NCBI RefSeq assembly: GCF_040549485.1
Contig: NZ_JBEPTK010000008.1
Span: forward strand, 1 to 64,000
Reading direction: 5' to 3'
From: Constrictibacter sp. MBR-5
Lineage (GTDB): Bacteria > Pseudomonadota > Alphaproteobacteria > JAJUGE01
DNA: 64,000 nucleotides
The notes under the pieces were generated by a model. It was not told the origin of the DNA, ran no database searches, and saw nothing but the letters and a program-made list of their open reading frames with translations. Below, in pieces: positions 7,821-15,947 of this stretch; position 1 is the stretch's first letter; every line of letters begins with the position of its first letter. A program made the translations under genes and the position numbers.

Positions 7821-9164
7821 ATGACTGGCCAGACAGGCGTATCCCGTCGTCGCTTCATCGCAAACACCGCCGCCCTGTCGGCGGTGGCGATTGCTGCACC
7901 TTACGTGCGCAGTGCAAGGGCTGCCGGTTCACTGTCGATCGGCTTCTGGGATCATTGGGTCCCAGGCGCCAACGACGCGACGCGTAAGATCGTCGAGGAA
8001 TGGGCAGCGAAGGAGAAAGTCGACGTCACGATCGACTTCATCACCTCCCAGGGCCGCAAGATCCTCCTGACGACCGCCGCCGAGGCACAGGCGCGTTCCG
8101 GCCACGACATCCTCGCCTTCTCCACTTGGCTTCCGGCGGAGCACGCCGAACTGCTCGAGCCGGTCGACGACATCATGAAGCCGCTGATCGAGCAGAACGG
8201 CGCCGTCAACGCCACCGTCGAATATCTCGGCAAGATCGACGGCCGCTGGGTCGTCGTCCCCGCGACCGTCGGCAGCCAAGCCAAGGGGCCGTGCTCGCGG
8301 ATTGACCTGCTGAAGCAGCATGCCGGTATCGACATTCAGGCCATGTATCCGGCCGGCGAGGCGCCGAAGGCCGACGACTGGAACCTGGAAACCTACCTCA
8401 AGGCCGCCGAAGCCTGCCACAAGGCGGGCTTCCCGTTCGGGATCGGCCTCGGCGGAACGTCGGACTCCGTCGATTCGGTCGGTGCCTTCTTCCATTCCTT
8501 CGGCGCCCAGCTCGTCGACGCAAAGGGCGACATCACCGTCAAGTCGGACCCGGTGCGGCAGGCGCTCGATTACATGAAGCGCCTCGGCCAGTTCCTGCCG
8601 CCCGACGCCCCGGCATGGGACGATGCGTCCAACAACAAGTGGCTCGTCAGCGGCAAGGGCGCGACGATCATGAACCCACCGAGCGCCTGGGCGGTGGCCA
8701 AGCGCGATGCGCCCGAGATCGCCAACCAGCTCTGGACACACGGGATGCCCAAGGGGCCGAACGGGCGCTTCGGGCCGTTCCTCCCCTACTTCTGGGGCAT
8801 CTGGGAGTTCGGCAAGAACAAGTCCGCGGCCAAGAGTCTCCTCACCCACCTGTCCCAGCCGGAAGCCGTGAAGCGGATGGTCGAAGGCAGTTCCGGCTAC
8901 GACATCCCCGCCTTCGCCAACCTAGCGAGCCTGGATGTCTGGGCGAACGCGGAGCCGCCGAAGGGAACGCTCTACCACTACCCCAATCCGCACAACCACC
9001 AGACACTGTCGATCGCCGCGGCACCGGCGCCGCACAAGATCGCCGTGCAGATCTACGTTCAGGCGATCCAGACCAAGATGGTCGTTCGTCACCTGCAGGG
9101 CGAGGACATGGAGAAGACGCTCGCCTGGGCCGAGAGCGAGGTCGAAGGCTTCATGCGCATCTGA
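7821..9164 (+). CDS. CUT1-type sugar ABC transporter, substrate-binding protein (Tat signal)
   Basis: 447 residues beginning with a twin-arginine signal (SRRRF at 8-12, hydrophobic core, cleavage near ARA-AG at about 34-36), so it is exported folded. The mature part is a family-1 extracellular solute-binding protein with LSIGFWDHWVPGAN at its start and a conserved NNKWLVSGKGATIMNPPSAW region. It captures a carbohydrate or polyol in the periplasm for the two permeases and ATPase that follow. The ligand cannot be told. GGAGGAGG precedes the ATG. The 210 bases upstream must hold the promoter of the operon. Confidence 0.88.
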   Translation: MTGQTGVSRRRFIANTAALSAVAIAAPYVRSARAAGSLSIGFWDHWVPGANDATRKIVEEWAAKEKVDVTIDFITSQGRKILLTTAAEAQARSGHDILAFSTWLPAEHAELLEPVDDIMKPLIEQNGAVNATVEYLGKIDGRWVVVPATVGSQAKGPCSRIDLLKQHAGIDIQAMYPAGEAPKADDWNLETYLKAAEACHKAGFPFGIGLGGTSDSVDSVGAFFHSFGAQLVDAKGDITVKSDPVRQALDYMKRLGQFLPPDAPAWDDASNNKWLVSGKGATIMNPPSAWAVAKRDAPEIANQLWTHGMPKGPNGRFGPFLPYFWGIWEFGKNKSAAKSLLTHLSQPEAVKRMVEGSSGYDIPAFANLASLDVWANAEPPKGTLYHYPNPHNHQTLSIAAAPAPHKIAVQIYVQAIQTKMVVRHLQGEDMEKTLAWAESEVEGFMRI

Positions 9165-9256
9165 GTTGAGGCTGTGGCGGCACCGTCCCGCTCGCGTGGT
9201 GAGCGGGACGGCGCCGGCTGATTTCGGTGCCCCTCCCATGCGACACGGATCCTGAC

Positions 9257-10201
9257 ATGGCCGAAGTGACGACATCTCCTGCTGTGGGGGGTACGCACCT
9301 CGCCTCCCCGACCCGCAAGACCGGCCGGCTGCGCGTCGTGATGCAGCGCAAGTCGACGGTCGCCTTCCTGATGACGCTACCGCTCATCCTGTTGATCGTC
9401 CTGCTGGTCCTCTACCCGGCTCTCTACGCCGTCCACCTCGCGACGCTGAACAAGTCGATGACCCGTTTCGTCGGCTTTGGGAACTTCCTGTTCCTGTTCA
9501 AGCGCGAGACCTTCTGGATGGTCGTCCAGCAGTCCTGCATCTTCGCGATCACCGCCGTGATCTTCAAAGCGATCATCGGCTTCATCGTCGCGCACTTCGT
9601 GCACAACGTACCGGCCAAGGGCCAGCGCAAGTGGCGCGGCATGCTGCTCGTGCCGTGGGTGATCCCGCCGGCGATGAGCACGCTGGCGTGGCTGTGGCTG
9701 TTCGATCCGTCCTACAGCGCATTCAACTGGGTGCTGGCGCTGTTCGACATCGGCCCGATCCCGTGGACGGGCGACGCGACCTGGGCACGCTTCTCGGTCA
9801 TCCTGGTCAACGTCTGGATCGGCGCGCCGTTCTTCATGATCATGTATCTCGCGTCGCTGAAGTCGGTCCCGGACCAGCTCTACGAGGCCGCCGCCATCGA
9901 CGGCGCCAACTGGTGGCAGCGGATCTGGTACGTCACGCTGCCGATGATGCGCAACATCATCGCGATCACTGCACTGTTCTCTCTGATCGTGACCTTCGCC
10001 AACTTCGATATCGTCCGCATCCTCACCGCCGGCGGTCCGCTCGACCAGACCCACATCTTCGGCACCTGGGCCTTCCTGGTCGGAATCGAGAGTGGCGACA
10101 TCCCGCTCGGCGCCAGCGTCTCGCTCTTCATGGTCCCGATCCTGGCTGTCGCCGCCGTGTTCATCCTGCGCGACATCACAAAGCGGGGGAGTGAAGTCTG
10201 A
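9257..10201 (+). CDS. CUT1-type sugar ABC transporter permease, MalF/UgpA type
   Basis: 314 residues with six predicted membrane helices and the cytoplasmic EAA loop (YEAAAIDGANWWQRIWYVTLP) that docks on the ATPase. The ATG at 9257 is used because the in-frame codons before it encode a non-conserved leader. The stop shares its last base with the ATG of the next permease (TGATG), indicating translational coupling. Together with the next gene it forms the heterodimeric membrane channel. Confidence 0.88.
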   Translation: MAEVTTSPAVGGTHLASPTRKTGRLRVVMQRKSTVAFLMTLPLILLIVLLVLYPALYAVHLATLNKSMTRFVGFGNFLFLFKRETFWMVVQQSCIFAITAVIFKAIIGFIVAHFVHNVPAKGQRKWRGMLLVPWVIPPAMSTLAWLWLFDPSYSAFNWVLALFDIGPIPWTGDATWARFSVILVNVWIGAPFFMIMYLASLKSVPDQLYEAAAIDGANWWQRIWYVTLPMMRNIIAITALFSLIVTFANFDIVRILTAGGPLDQTHIFGTWAFLVGIESGDIPLGASVSLFMVPILAVAAVFILRDITKRGSEV

Positions 10202-11121
10202 TGGCCACCGTATCTACCACGGCCAGTGGCACGCGGGCCCCCGCAGCCAAGCCCCGTTACGGCAGCATGAGCCGGGACAGGCGCTGGGCGCTGCGCTGGT
10301 CCTACTTCTTCCTCACGCTGTTCGCGATCTTCTTTTTGATCCCGCCCATCTACATGCTGATCACGTCGTTGAAGACCAGCGCGGAGATATCGGCGGCGTC
10401 CAACCCCTGGTGGGTCTTCTACCCGACGCTGGAGAACTACGCGGCGCTGCTGGGCTCCAGCGAGTATCTCGTCTTCTTCCGCAATTCGGCGGTCGTTTCG
10501 ATCTTCGTCGTGACGATCACCATGCTGATCAGCGTCCCCGCCGCCTTCGCCCTCTCGCGGATGCGTTTCTGGGGCTCGGCGACGCTCGCGACCGGCGTCT
10601 TCCTGACCTACCTCATCCCGGAAACGCTGCTGTTCATCCCGCTGTTCAAGATATTCGCGATGGTGAACGAGTACACGGGCATACAGCTCATCAACAACTG
10701 GTGGGTGCTGCTGGTCCTCTATCCGACCCTGACCGTTCCCTTCTGCACCTGGATCATGATCGGCTACTTCGCCTCGATCCCGAAGGAGCTCGACGAGGCG
10801 GCGCTGATCGACGGCGCCACCTGGATGCAGACGCTGACCCGGATATTCATCCCGGTCGCACTGCCGGGCCTCATCGCGGCGACGATCTTCGCCTTCACCG
10901 TCTCCTGGGCGCAGTTTCTCTACCCGCTCGCCTTCACGACCTCGACGGATCAGCTCGTCCTGCCCGTCGGCATCGTCACGACGCTGATCAAGGGCGACGT
11001 CTTCAACTGGGGCCAGATCATGACGGGCGCGCTTCTGGGTGCCGCGCCGCCGCTGATCATCTACGCCTTCCTGATGGACTACTACATCGCCGGCCTGACC
11101 GCCGGAGCCACGAAGGGCTAG
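10201..11121 (+). CDS. CUT1-type sugar ABC transporter permease, MalG/UgpE type
   Basis: 306 residues, six hydrophobic helices and an EAA loop (LDEAALIDGATWMQTLTRIFIPVALPG) near residues 195-225. It begins on the last base of the preceding permease stop, the usual arrangement for this second permease. The N-terminal ~25 residues are polar and Ala/Thr-rich, as is common in MalG-type subunits. Confidence 0.88.
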   Translation: MATVSTTASGTRAPAAKPRYGSMSRDRRWALRWSYFFLTLFAIFFLIPPIYMLITSLKTSAEISAASNPWWVFYPTLENYAALLGSSEYLVFFRNSAVVSIFVVTITMLISVPAAFALSRMRFWGSATLATGVFLTYLIPETLLFIPLFKIFAMVNEYTGIQLINNWWVLLVLYPTLTVPFCTWIMIGYFASIPKELDEAALIDGATWMQTLTRIFIPVALPGLIAATIFAFTVSWAQFLYPLAFTTSTDQLVLPVGIVTTLIKGDVFNWGQIMTGALLGAAPPLIIYAFLMDYYIAGLTAGATKG

Positions 11122-11197
11122 CGCCCGACAAGAACAAGAACCCGGGCGCCGATGTCCGGCGTCCCGCGACGAGATCGAACAGGGAGCGAAGTACCCG

Positions 11198-12298
11198 ATG
11201 TCCGAGGTGACGCTGCGCAAGGTGGTCAAGCGCTACGATGAAGTCGAGGCCGTGCGCGGCATCGATCTCGAGATCGCCGACCAGGAATTCGTCGTCCTGG
11301 TCGGCCCGTCCGGCTGCGGCAAGTCCACGACGCTCCGCATGATCGCCGGCCTGGAGGAGATCAGCGGCGGCGACATCCTGATTGGCGACACCGTCGTCAA
11401 CGACGTGCCGCCGAAGGACCGCGACATCGCGATGGTGTTCCAGAACTACGCGCTCTACCCGCATATGACGGTGCACGAGAACATGTCGTTCGGGCTGCGC
11501 CTGAAGCGCTTCCCGAAGGACGAGATCAAGCGCCGGGTCGATGAGGCCGCCCGCATCCTGAACATATCCGAATTGCTCGACCGCAAGCCGAAGCAGTTGT
11601 CCGGGGGCCAGCGCCAGCGCGTCGCCATGGGCCGCGCCATCGTGCGCAACCCGAAGGTCTTCCTCTTCGACGAGCCGCTGTCGAACCTCGACGCGAAGCT
11701 GCGCGTGCAGATGCGCACTGAGATCAAGCGGGTGCACCAGAAAGTGCCGGTGACGACGGTCTACGTTACCCACGACCAGATCGAGGCCATGACGCTGGCC
11801 GACCGGGTCGTGGTCATGAACCACGGCATCATCGAGCAGGTCGGCACGCCGAACGACCTGTACCACACGCCGCGCACCCGGTTCGTCGCCGGCTTCATCG
11901 GCTCTCCAGCGATGAACTTCGTTCCCTGCCGGCTGGAAACCCATGGCGATGCCCTGACGGTCCGGCTCTCGGCGGACATCCTCCTGCCCGTGCCGGCGGA
12001 GCGTACGGCGTGCTACCGGCCATACGCGGGCAAGTCGCTGCTGTTCGGCATCCGTCCCGAACATCTGACAGAGGTGCGCACGCTCGCCAACGATGCCTAT
12101 GGCGCCAAGTTCAGCGCGCTGGCCGACGTGGTCGAGCCGATGGGCATGGAAACGCTGGTCTATTTTACAATCGACGGAACCGAGGTGTGCGCGCGCCTGG
12201 ATCCGGCCATGGCGCCGGAAGCCGGGCAGCCCGTGACGCTCATGGCGGCGATGTCCCACATGCACCTACTCGATGCAGAGACCGACAAGGTACTGTAG
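11198..12298 (+). CDS. Sugar ABC transporter ATP-binding protein, MalK/UgpC type
   Basis: 366 residues. Walker A GPSGCGKST lies at 36-44, followed by the signature LSGGQRQRVAMGRA, Walker B VFLFDEPLSNLD and the switch region VYVTHDQIEAMTLADRVVVM. The C-terminal ~120 residues form an OB-fold regulatory domain, as in MalK-type ATPases of the CUT1 class. It drives uptake through the two permeases just upstream. A 76-base gap separates it from them. Confidence 0.9.
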   Translation: MSEVTLRKVVKRYDEVEAVRGIDLEIADQEFVVLVGPSGCGKSTTLRMIAGLEEISGGDILIGDTVVNDVPPKDRDIAMVFQNYALYPHMTVHENMSFGLRLKRFPKDEIKRRVDEAARILNISELLDRKPKQLSGGQRQRVAMGRAIVRNPKVFLFDEPLSNLDAKLRVQMRTEIKRVHQKVPVTTVYVTHDQIEAMTLADRVVVMNHGIIEQVGTPNDLYHTPRTRFVAGFIGSPAMNFVPCRLETHGDALTVRLSADILLPVPAERTACYRPYAGKSLLFGIRPEHLTEVRTLANDAYGAKFSALADVVEPMGMETLVYFTIDGTEVCARLDPAMAPEAGQPVTLMAAMSHMHLLDAETDKVL

Positions 12299-12464
12299 CG
12301 GCTCTGCGGTCCTGGGCAGCAAGCCGGCCTCCCTCCTCTCGCAGCCGCGGCCGGCGGGCGCATCGTTGCCGCAGTATGTTACCGCGTAGAACTTCCTGCT
12401 GTTCGCCCTTAGCATAGCCGCGCGGCTCCGGCGGCCCGGCGGCGTGGGGGAGAACGGCGGCGCG

Positions 12465-15400
12465 ATGGTACGCAGAAAGGCGCGGGTCACGAGGGACGGC
12501 ACTCGGCGCATTGTCGGAATACCCCTTCGCCTCCAGATCGGGGCGTTGATCGTCGTCCTGTTCGGGGCGGTCGCCCTGGCGCTGGGCCTCACCGCGGACC
12601 GTGCCGCGCGAACGCTCGTCGAGGACAGCATCGCATCGGACTTCGCCGGCAGTGCGGATCTCTCACTGCAGGAACTGCGGCGACTTGAGGAGCACGCCCG
12701 GGCTGCCGCGGGCGCGCTGGCCCACGATCCGATCATGACCGCCCGAACCCGGGCGGAGCGGGTGGCGCGGATCCCTCTCCTGGCCACGGTACTGCGTGCG
12801 GCGCCCGAACTCTCCGCGGCCTATGTGGGCTGGGAAGACGGTGACTTCGTTCTGCTACGGCCCCTCGGCAGGCAGAGTGAGCGCCTCGCCGCGCCCGCAC
12901 AGGCACGCTGGCTGGTGCAATGGGCGGGGCGCGACGGCGCACGCTTTGAATTTCTCGACCACTCGCTGGCGGTGATCGAACGGCGCACATCGGCGACCTT
13001 CGACTTCGATCCCCGCACGCGGCCCTGGTTCCGGGATGCCTGGGACTCCGACACCACGGTGATCACGGCTCCCTACATATTTTTTACCACGCGTGAACCC
13101 GGCATTACGGCTGCGCGCCGCGCCGCGCACGGCGGCGTAGCGGGCGTCGACCTGTCGCTCTGGGCCTTGTCGAGCGGCCTGCCTTTCGGGCGGCCAACCC
13201 CTTCGACCGAAGCAGCCCTGTTCGACGCACGGGGCGGCGTCGTCGGCTATTCGGACGTCGCCCGGCTCGCCGCCGCCGCCGCGACGGTCGCCGAGCACCA
13301 GGGCGCAGAGCAAGGGGATGCAGAAGACCGGGCCCCCGAGCCGATGACGGGCATCGCAACGCCCGAACCACCGCTGCCGGATATCAGTCTCATCGATTCG
13401 CCGGTGCTTTCCGCGCTGGCGGCGCGCTGGCGCGTGTCTCCGGTCGCCTTCTCCGGCACCATCGATGCCGAGGGTGGTGCATGGCGCGCGATGATCATGC
13501 CGCTCGCGGCCAGCGGCATGGCCTTCGCGATGGCGGCGCCGGTGCACGAACTGGCGGCGGGTCCGGACGCCGTTCGGGCCCGCATCCTGCAGATCCTCGG
13601 TTTCGCCATCCTGCTGGGTGTACCGATCGCCTGGGCCGCAGGAAATCTGATCGCGAGGCCGGTCGAACGCTTCGTGCAGGAGGTCGAGGCAATGGCGGAA
13701 CTCGATTTCAGCGCCCCTCCGCCGAGTGTCACGCGCGTGGCGGAACTCGCAAAGCTCGACCGTGCCATCGTGGGCATGCGCACCTCGCTCGCCAGCTTCG
13801 CCGGCCTGTCGCGCGCCTGCATGGAAGAGGAGAAGCCAGAGCACATCCTCAGCGCAGCACTGGACGCGCTGATGACGGTGGCCGGCGCCGACCATGGCGC
13901 AGCTTGGCTGGTCGACGAACCTGACGGATTGCGGTGCGTCGCGCTGCGAGGAGACATGCAGGATTCGCGATCCGGCTCCGTTACCTTGAGGTCGGTGTTG
14001 ACCGAACCCACTCTGGCGGCCCGGATCGCCGGCTCGCCCGACCCGCACATGCTCTCGATCACGCTCGACGCAGCCGGCAGCAGGCTGCTGGGCGTCGGCC
14101 TTCGCGCACCCGACGACACCTGCGTCGGTGCGCTCGCGGTCGGCCGGAAGGCAGGCACAGCGGACATGTTGTCGGCCTCGGTTGCCGCGTTTGCACAGAG
14201 CATCGCGCGGCCGGCCGCCATCGCCATCGATCGCCGGCGCCTGCTCGGGGCGGAGAAGACCGCACTCGAGCGGTTCCGGCTCCTGGCGCGCGCCACCAGC
14301 GATCTCGTGTGGGACTGGAACATTGATGCCGATACCGTCTGGTGGAACGACCGGCTCGCAGCCGACTACGGCCACGACCCCTCCGCGCTTCCACCCGGCT
14401 CGGCGGCACTGACGACGCTGATACACCCCGAGGATCGGGCGCGCGTAGCGGCGCGGCTGGAGGCGGCCCGTGCGCGAGGCGACGGCAGTTCATGGCTCGA
14501 CGAATACCGACTGCGCCGGGCGGACGGCTCCTACGCGACCGTCGTCGGCCAGGGCTTCGTCATTCACGAAGAGACCTCACGCGCCACGCAGATGGTCGGC
14601 AACGCCACGGACGTGACGGCGTTACGCGACCTGGACGACCGCCTGCGCCAGGCGCAGAAGCTCGAGGCGATCGGCCAGCTGACCGGTGGCGTCGCGCATG
14701 ATTTCAACAACCTTCTGACGGTGATCCTGGGAAGCGCTGAACTGCTGGAGGAACAACTGCCGCCCACTGGCGACGCCCACGATCTCGCAACCGCGATCCG
14801 GAGGTCGGCAGAGCGAGGCGCAGCCCTGACTCACCGGCTGCTCGCCTTCGCGCGGCGGCAGAGGCTCGATGCCAGGCCGATCGATGCGAACGCCCTGATT
14901 GCCGGCATGGGGGATCTGCTGCGACGCTCGCTCGGCGAGCATGTCGAAGTCGAGATCCACCTCGCCCCCGGCCTCCGGCTCGCGATGGTCGACCCCAGCC
15001 AGTTGGAGAATGCGGTCCTGAACCTCTGCCTCAATGCACGCGACGCCATGGCGTCCGGCGGCCGCCTCGTCATAGAGACCGCGAATGCCGATCCGGAGGA
15101 TGTGATCGCCGCGCCGCAGGACGATCGCGTATCCGAAGGCTACATCGTCGTTACGGTATCGGACACCGGGATCGGCATGAACGCAGAGACCGTGGCGCGG
15201 GCCTTCGAGCCGTTCTTCACCACGAAGGACGTCGGCAAGGGAAGCGGCCTCGGCCTGAGCATGGTCTACGGCTTCGTCAAACAATCGGGCGGGCATGTGC
15301 ACATTCGTTCCGAACCGGGTTCGGGAACGGCCGTGCTGCTCTATTTGCCGCAAGCGCCGGCGGCGGCGGAGAAGGACCAGCCGCAACGTCATGTCGTCCC

Positions 15401-15809
15401 GATCCACGGTTCGGCCGAGCGGATCCTGCTGGTGGAGGACGACGAACTCGTCCGAGCCCACGCGATGCGGCAGTTGCGCGACCTGGGCTACGTCGTGACG
15501 GCGGTGGAGAACGGCCGGCTCGCTCTCGCGCTGGTCGAGCGGGGTGAGGCCTTCGATCTGCTCTTGACCGATGTGGTGATGCCCGGCGGCCTCGACGGGC
15601 GGGCGTTGGCCGAGCAGGTGCGGGCGCTGCGGCCACAGCTTCCAGTCCTGTTCGCTTCCGGCTACGCCGAGGCCGCCTTCGCCGCAGCCGACGGCTCTGG
15701 ACTGCCGGGACCGCTGCTCCCGAAGCCTTACCGCCGGCAGGATCTCGCTGCCAAGGTGCGCGAACTGCTCGCGCGGTCCAGTTCCAGCCCCCAGGCTGCG
15801 GCGGATTGA
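12465..15809 (+). CDS. Hybrid sensor histidine kinase with periplasmic sensor, HAMP, GAF, PAS and receiver domains
   Basis: 1114 residues from the ATG with GGGGGAGAA upstream (an in-frame GTG at 12444 would add seven). In order: membrane helix (about 18-40), a large periplasmic domain probably of the double-Cache type, a second helix (about 372-392), HAMP, GAF (about 446-588), PAS (about 602-715), HisKA with phospho-accepting His745 (GGVAHDFNNLLTVI), HATPase with N, G1 and G2 boxes (NLCLNARDAM, DTGIGM, GKGSGLGL), and a C-terminal receiver with phospho-accepting Asp1036 (LLLTDVVMPGG). No output domain or partner regulator is adjacent, so the phosphate must pass elsewhere. Its position after the sugar transporter suggests, but does not prove, a carbohydrate-related signal. 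Confidence 0.88.
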   Translation: MVRRKARVTRDGTRRIVGIPLRLQIGALIVVLFGAVALALGLTADRAARTLVEDSIASDFAGSADLSLQELRRLEEHARAAAGALAHDPIMTARTRAERVARIPLLATVLRAAPELSAAYVGWEDGDFVLLRPLGRQSERLAAPAQARWLVQWAGRDGARFEFLDHSLAVIERRTSATFDFDPRTRPWFRDAWDSDTTVITAPYIFFTTREPGITAARRAAHGGVAGVDLSLWALSSGLPFGRPTPSTEAALFDARGGVVGYSDVARLAAAAATVAEHQGAEQGDAEDRAPEPMTGIATPEPPLPDISLIDSPVLSALAARWRVSPVAFSGTIDAEGGAWRAMIMPLAASGMAFAMAAPVHELAAGPDAVRARILQILGFAILLGVPIAWAAGNLIARPVERFVQEVEAMAELDFSAPPPSVTRVAELAKLDRAIVGMRTSLASFAGLSRACMEEEKPEHILSAALDALMTVAGADHGAAWLVDEPDGLRCVALRGDMQDSRSGSVTLRSVLTEPTLAARIAGSPDPHMLSITLDAAGSRLLGVGLRAPDDTCVGALAVGRKAGTADMLSASVAAFAQSIARPAAIAIDRRRLLGAEKTALERFRLLARATSDLVWDWNIDADTVWWNDRLAADYGHDPSALPPGSAALTTLIHPEDRARVAARLEAARARGDGSSWLDEYRLRRADGSYATVVGQGFVIHEETSRATQMVGNATDVTALRDLDDRLRQAQKLEAIGQLTGGVAHDFNNLLTVILGSAELLEEQLPPTGDAHDLATAIRRSAERGAALTHRLLAFARRQRLDARPIDANALIAGMGDLLRRSLGEHVEVEIHLAPGLRLAMVDPSQLENAVLNLCLNARDAMASGGRLVIETANADPEDVIAAPQDDRVSEGYIVVTVSDTGIGMNAETVARAFEPFFTTKDVGKGSGLGLSMVYGFVKQSGGHVHIRSEPGSGTAVLLYLPQAPAAAEKDQPQRHVVPIHGSAERILLVEDDELVRAHAMRQLRDLGYVVTAVENGRLALALVERGEAFDLLLTDVVMPGGLDGRALAEQVRALRPQLPVLFASGYAEAAFAAADGSGLPGPLLPKPYRRQDLAAKVRELLARSSSSPQAAAD

Positions 15810-15886
15810 GCCCGGTCCCGAGGCGATAGAACACGCCGGACAGGGGCGGCCGCCGACAGAGCGACCCACACGTTTTGCGATCGCGA

Positions 15887-15925
15887 GGAAACCGGATGGG
15901 TTTCCCGCGTTTACATCCACGCGGG
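15887..15925 (+). promoter_or_regulatory. Two overlapping hairpins ahead of the glucose dehydrogenase gene
   Basis: GGAAACC (15887-15893) can pair with GGTTTCC (15899-15905), and CCCGCG (15904-15909) can pair with CGCGGG (15920-15925). The two stems share bases 15904-15905, so they compete at that edge. They end 22 bases before the gcd start, in a probable leader. They could terminate the kinase transcript or modulate gcd. No known riboswitch is recognised. Confidence 0.35.
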
Positions 15926-15947
15926 TAGCCTCAGCGGGAGAAGCGAA

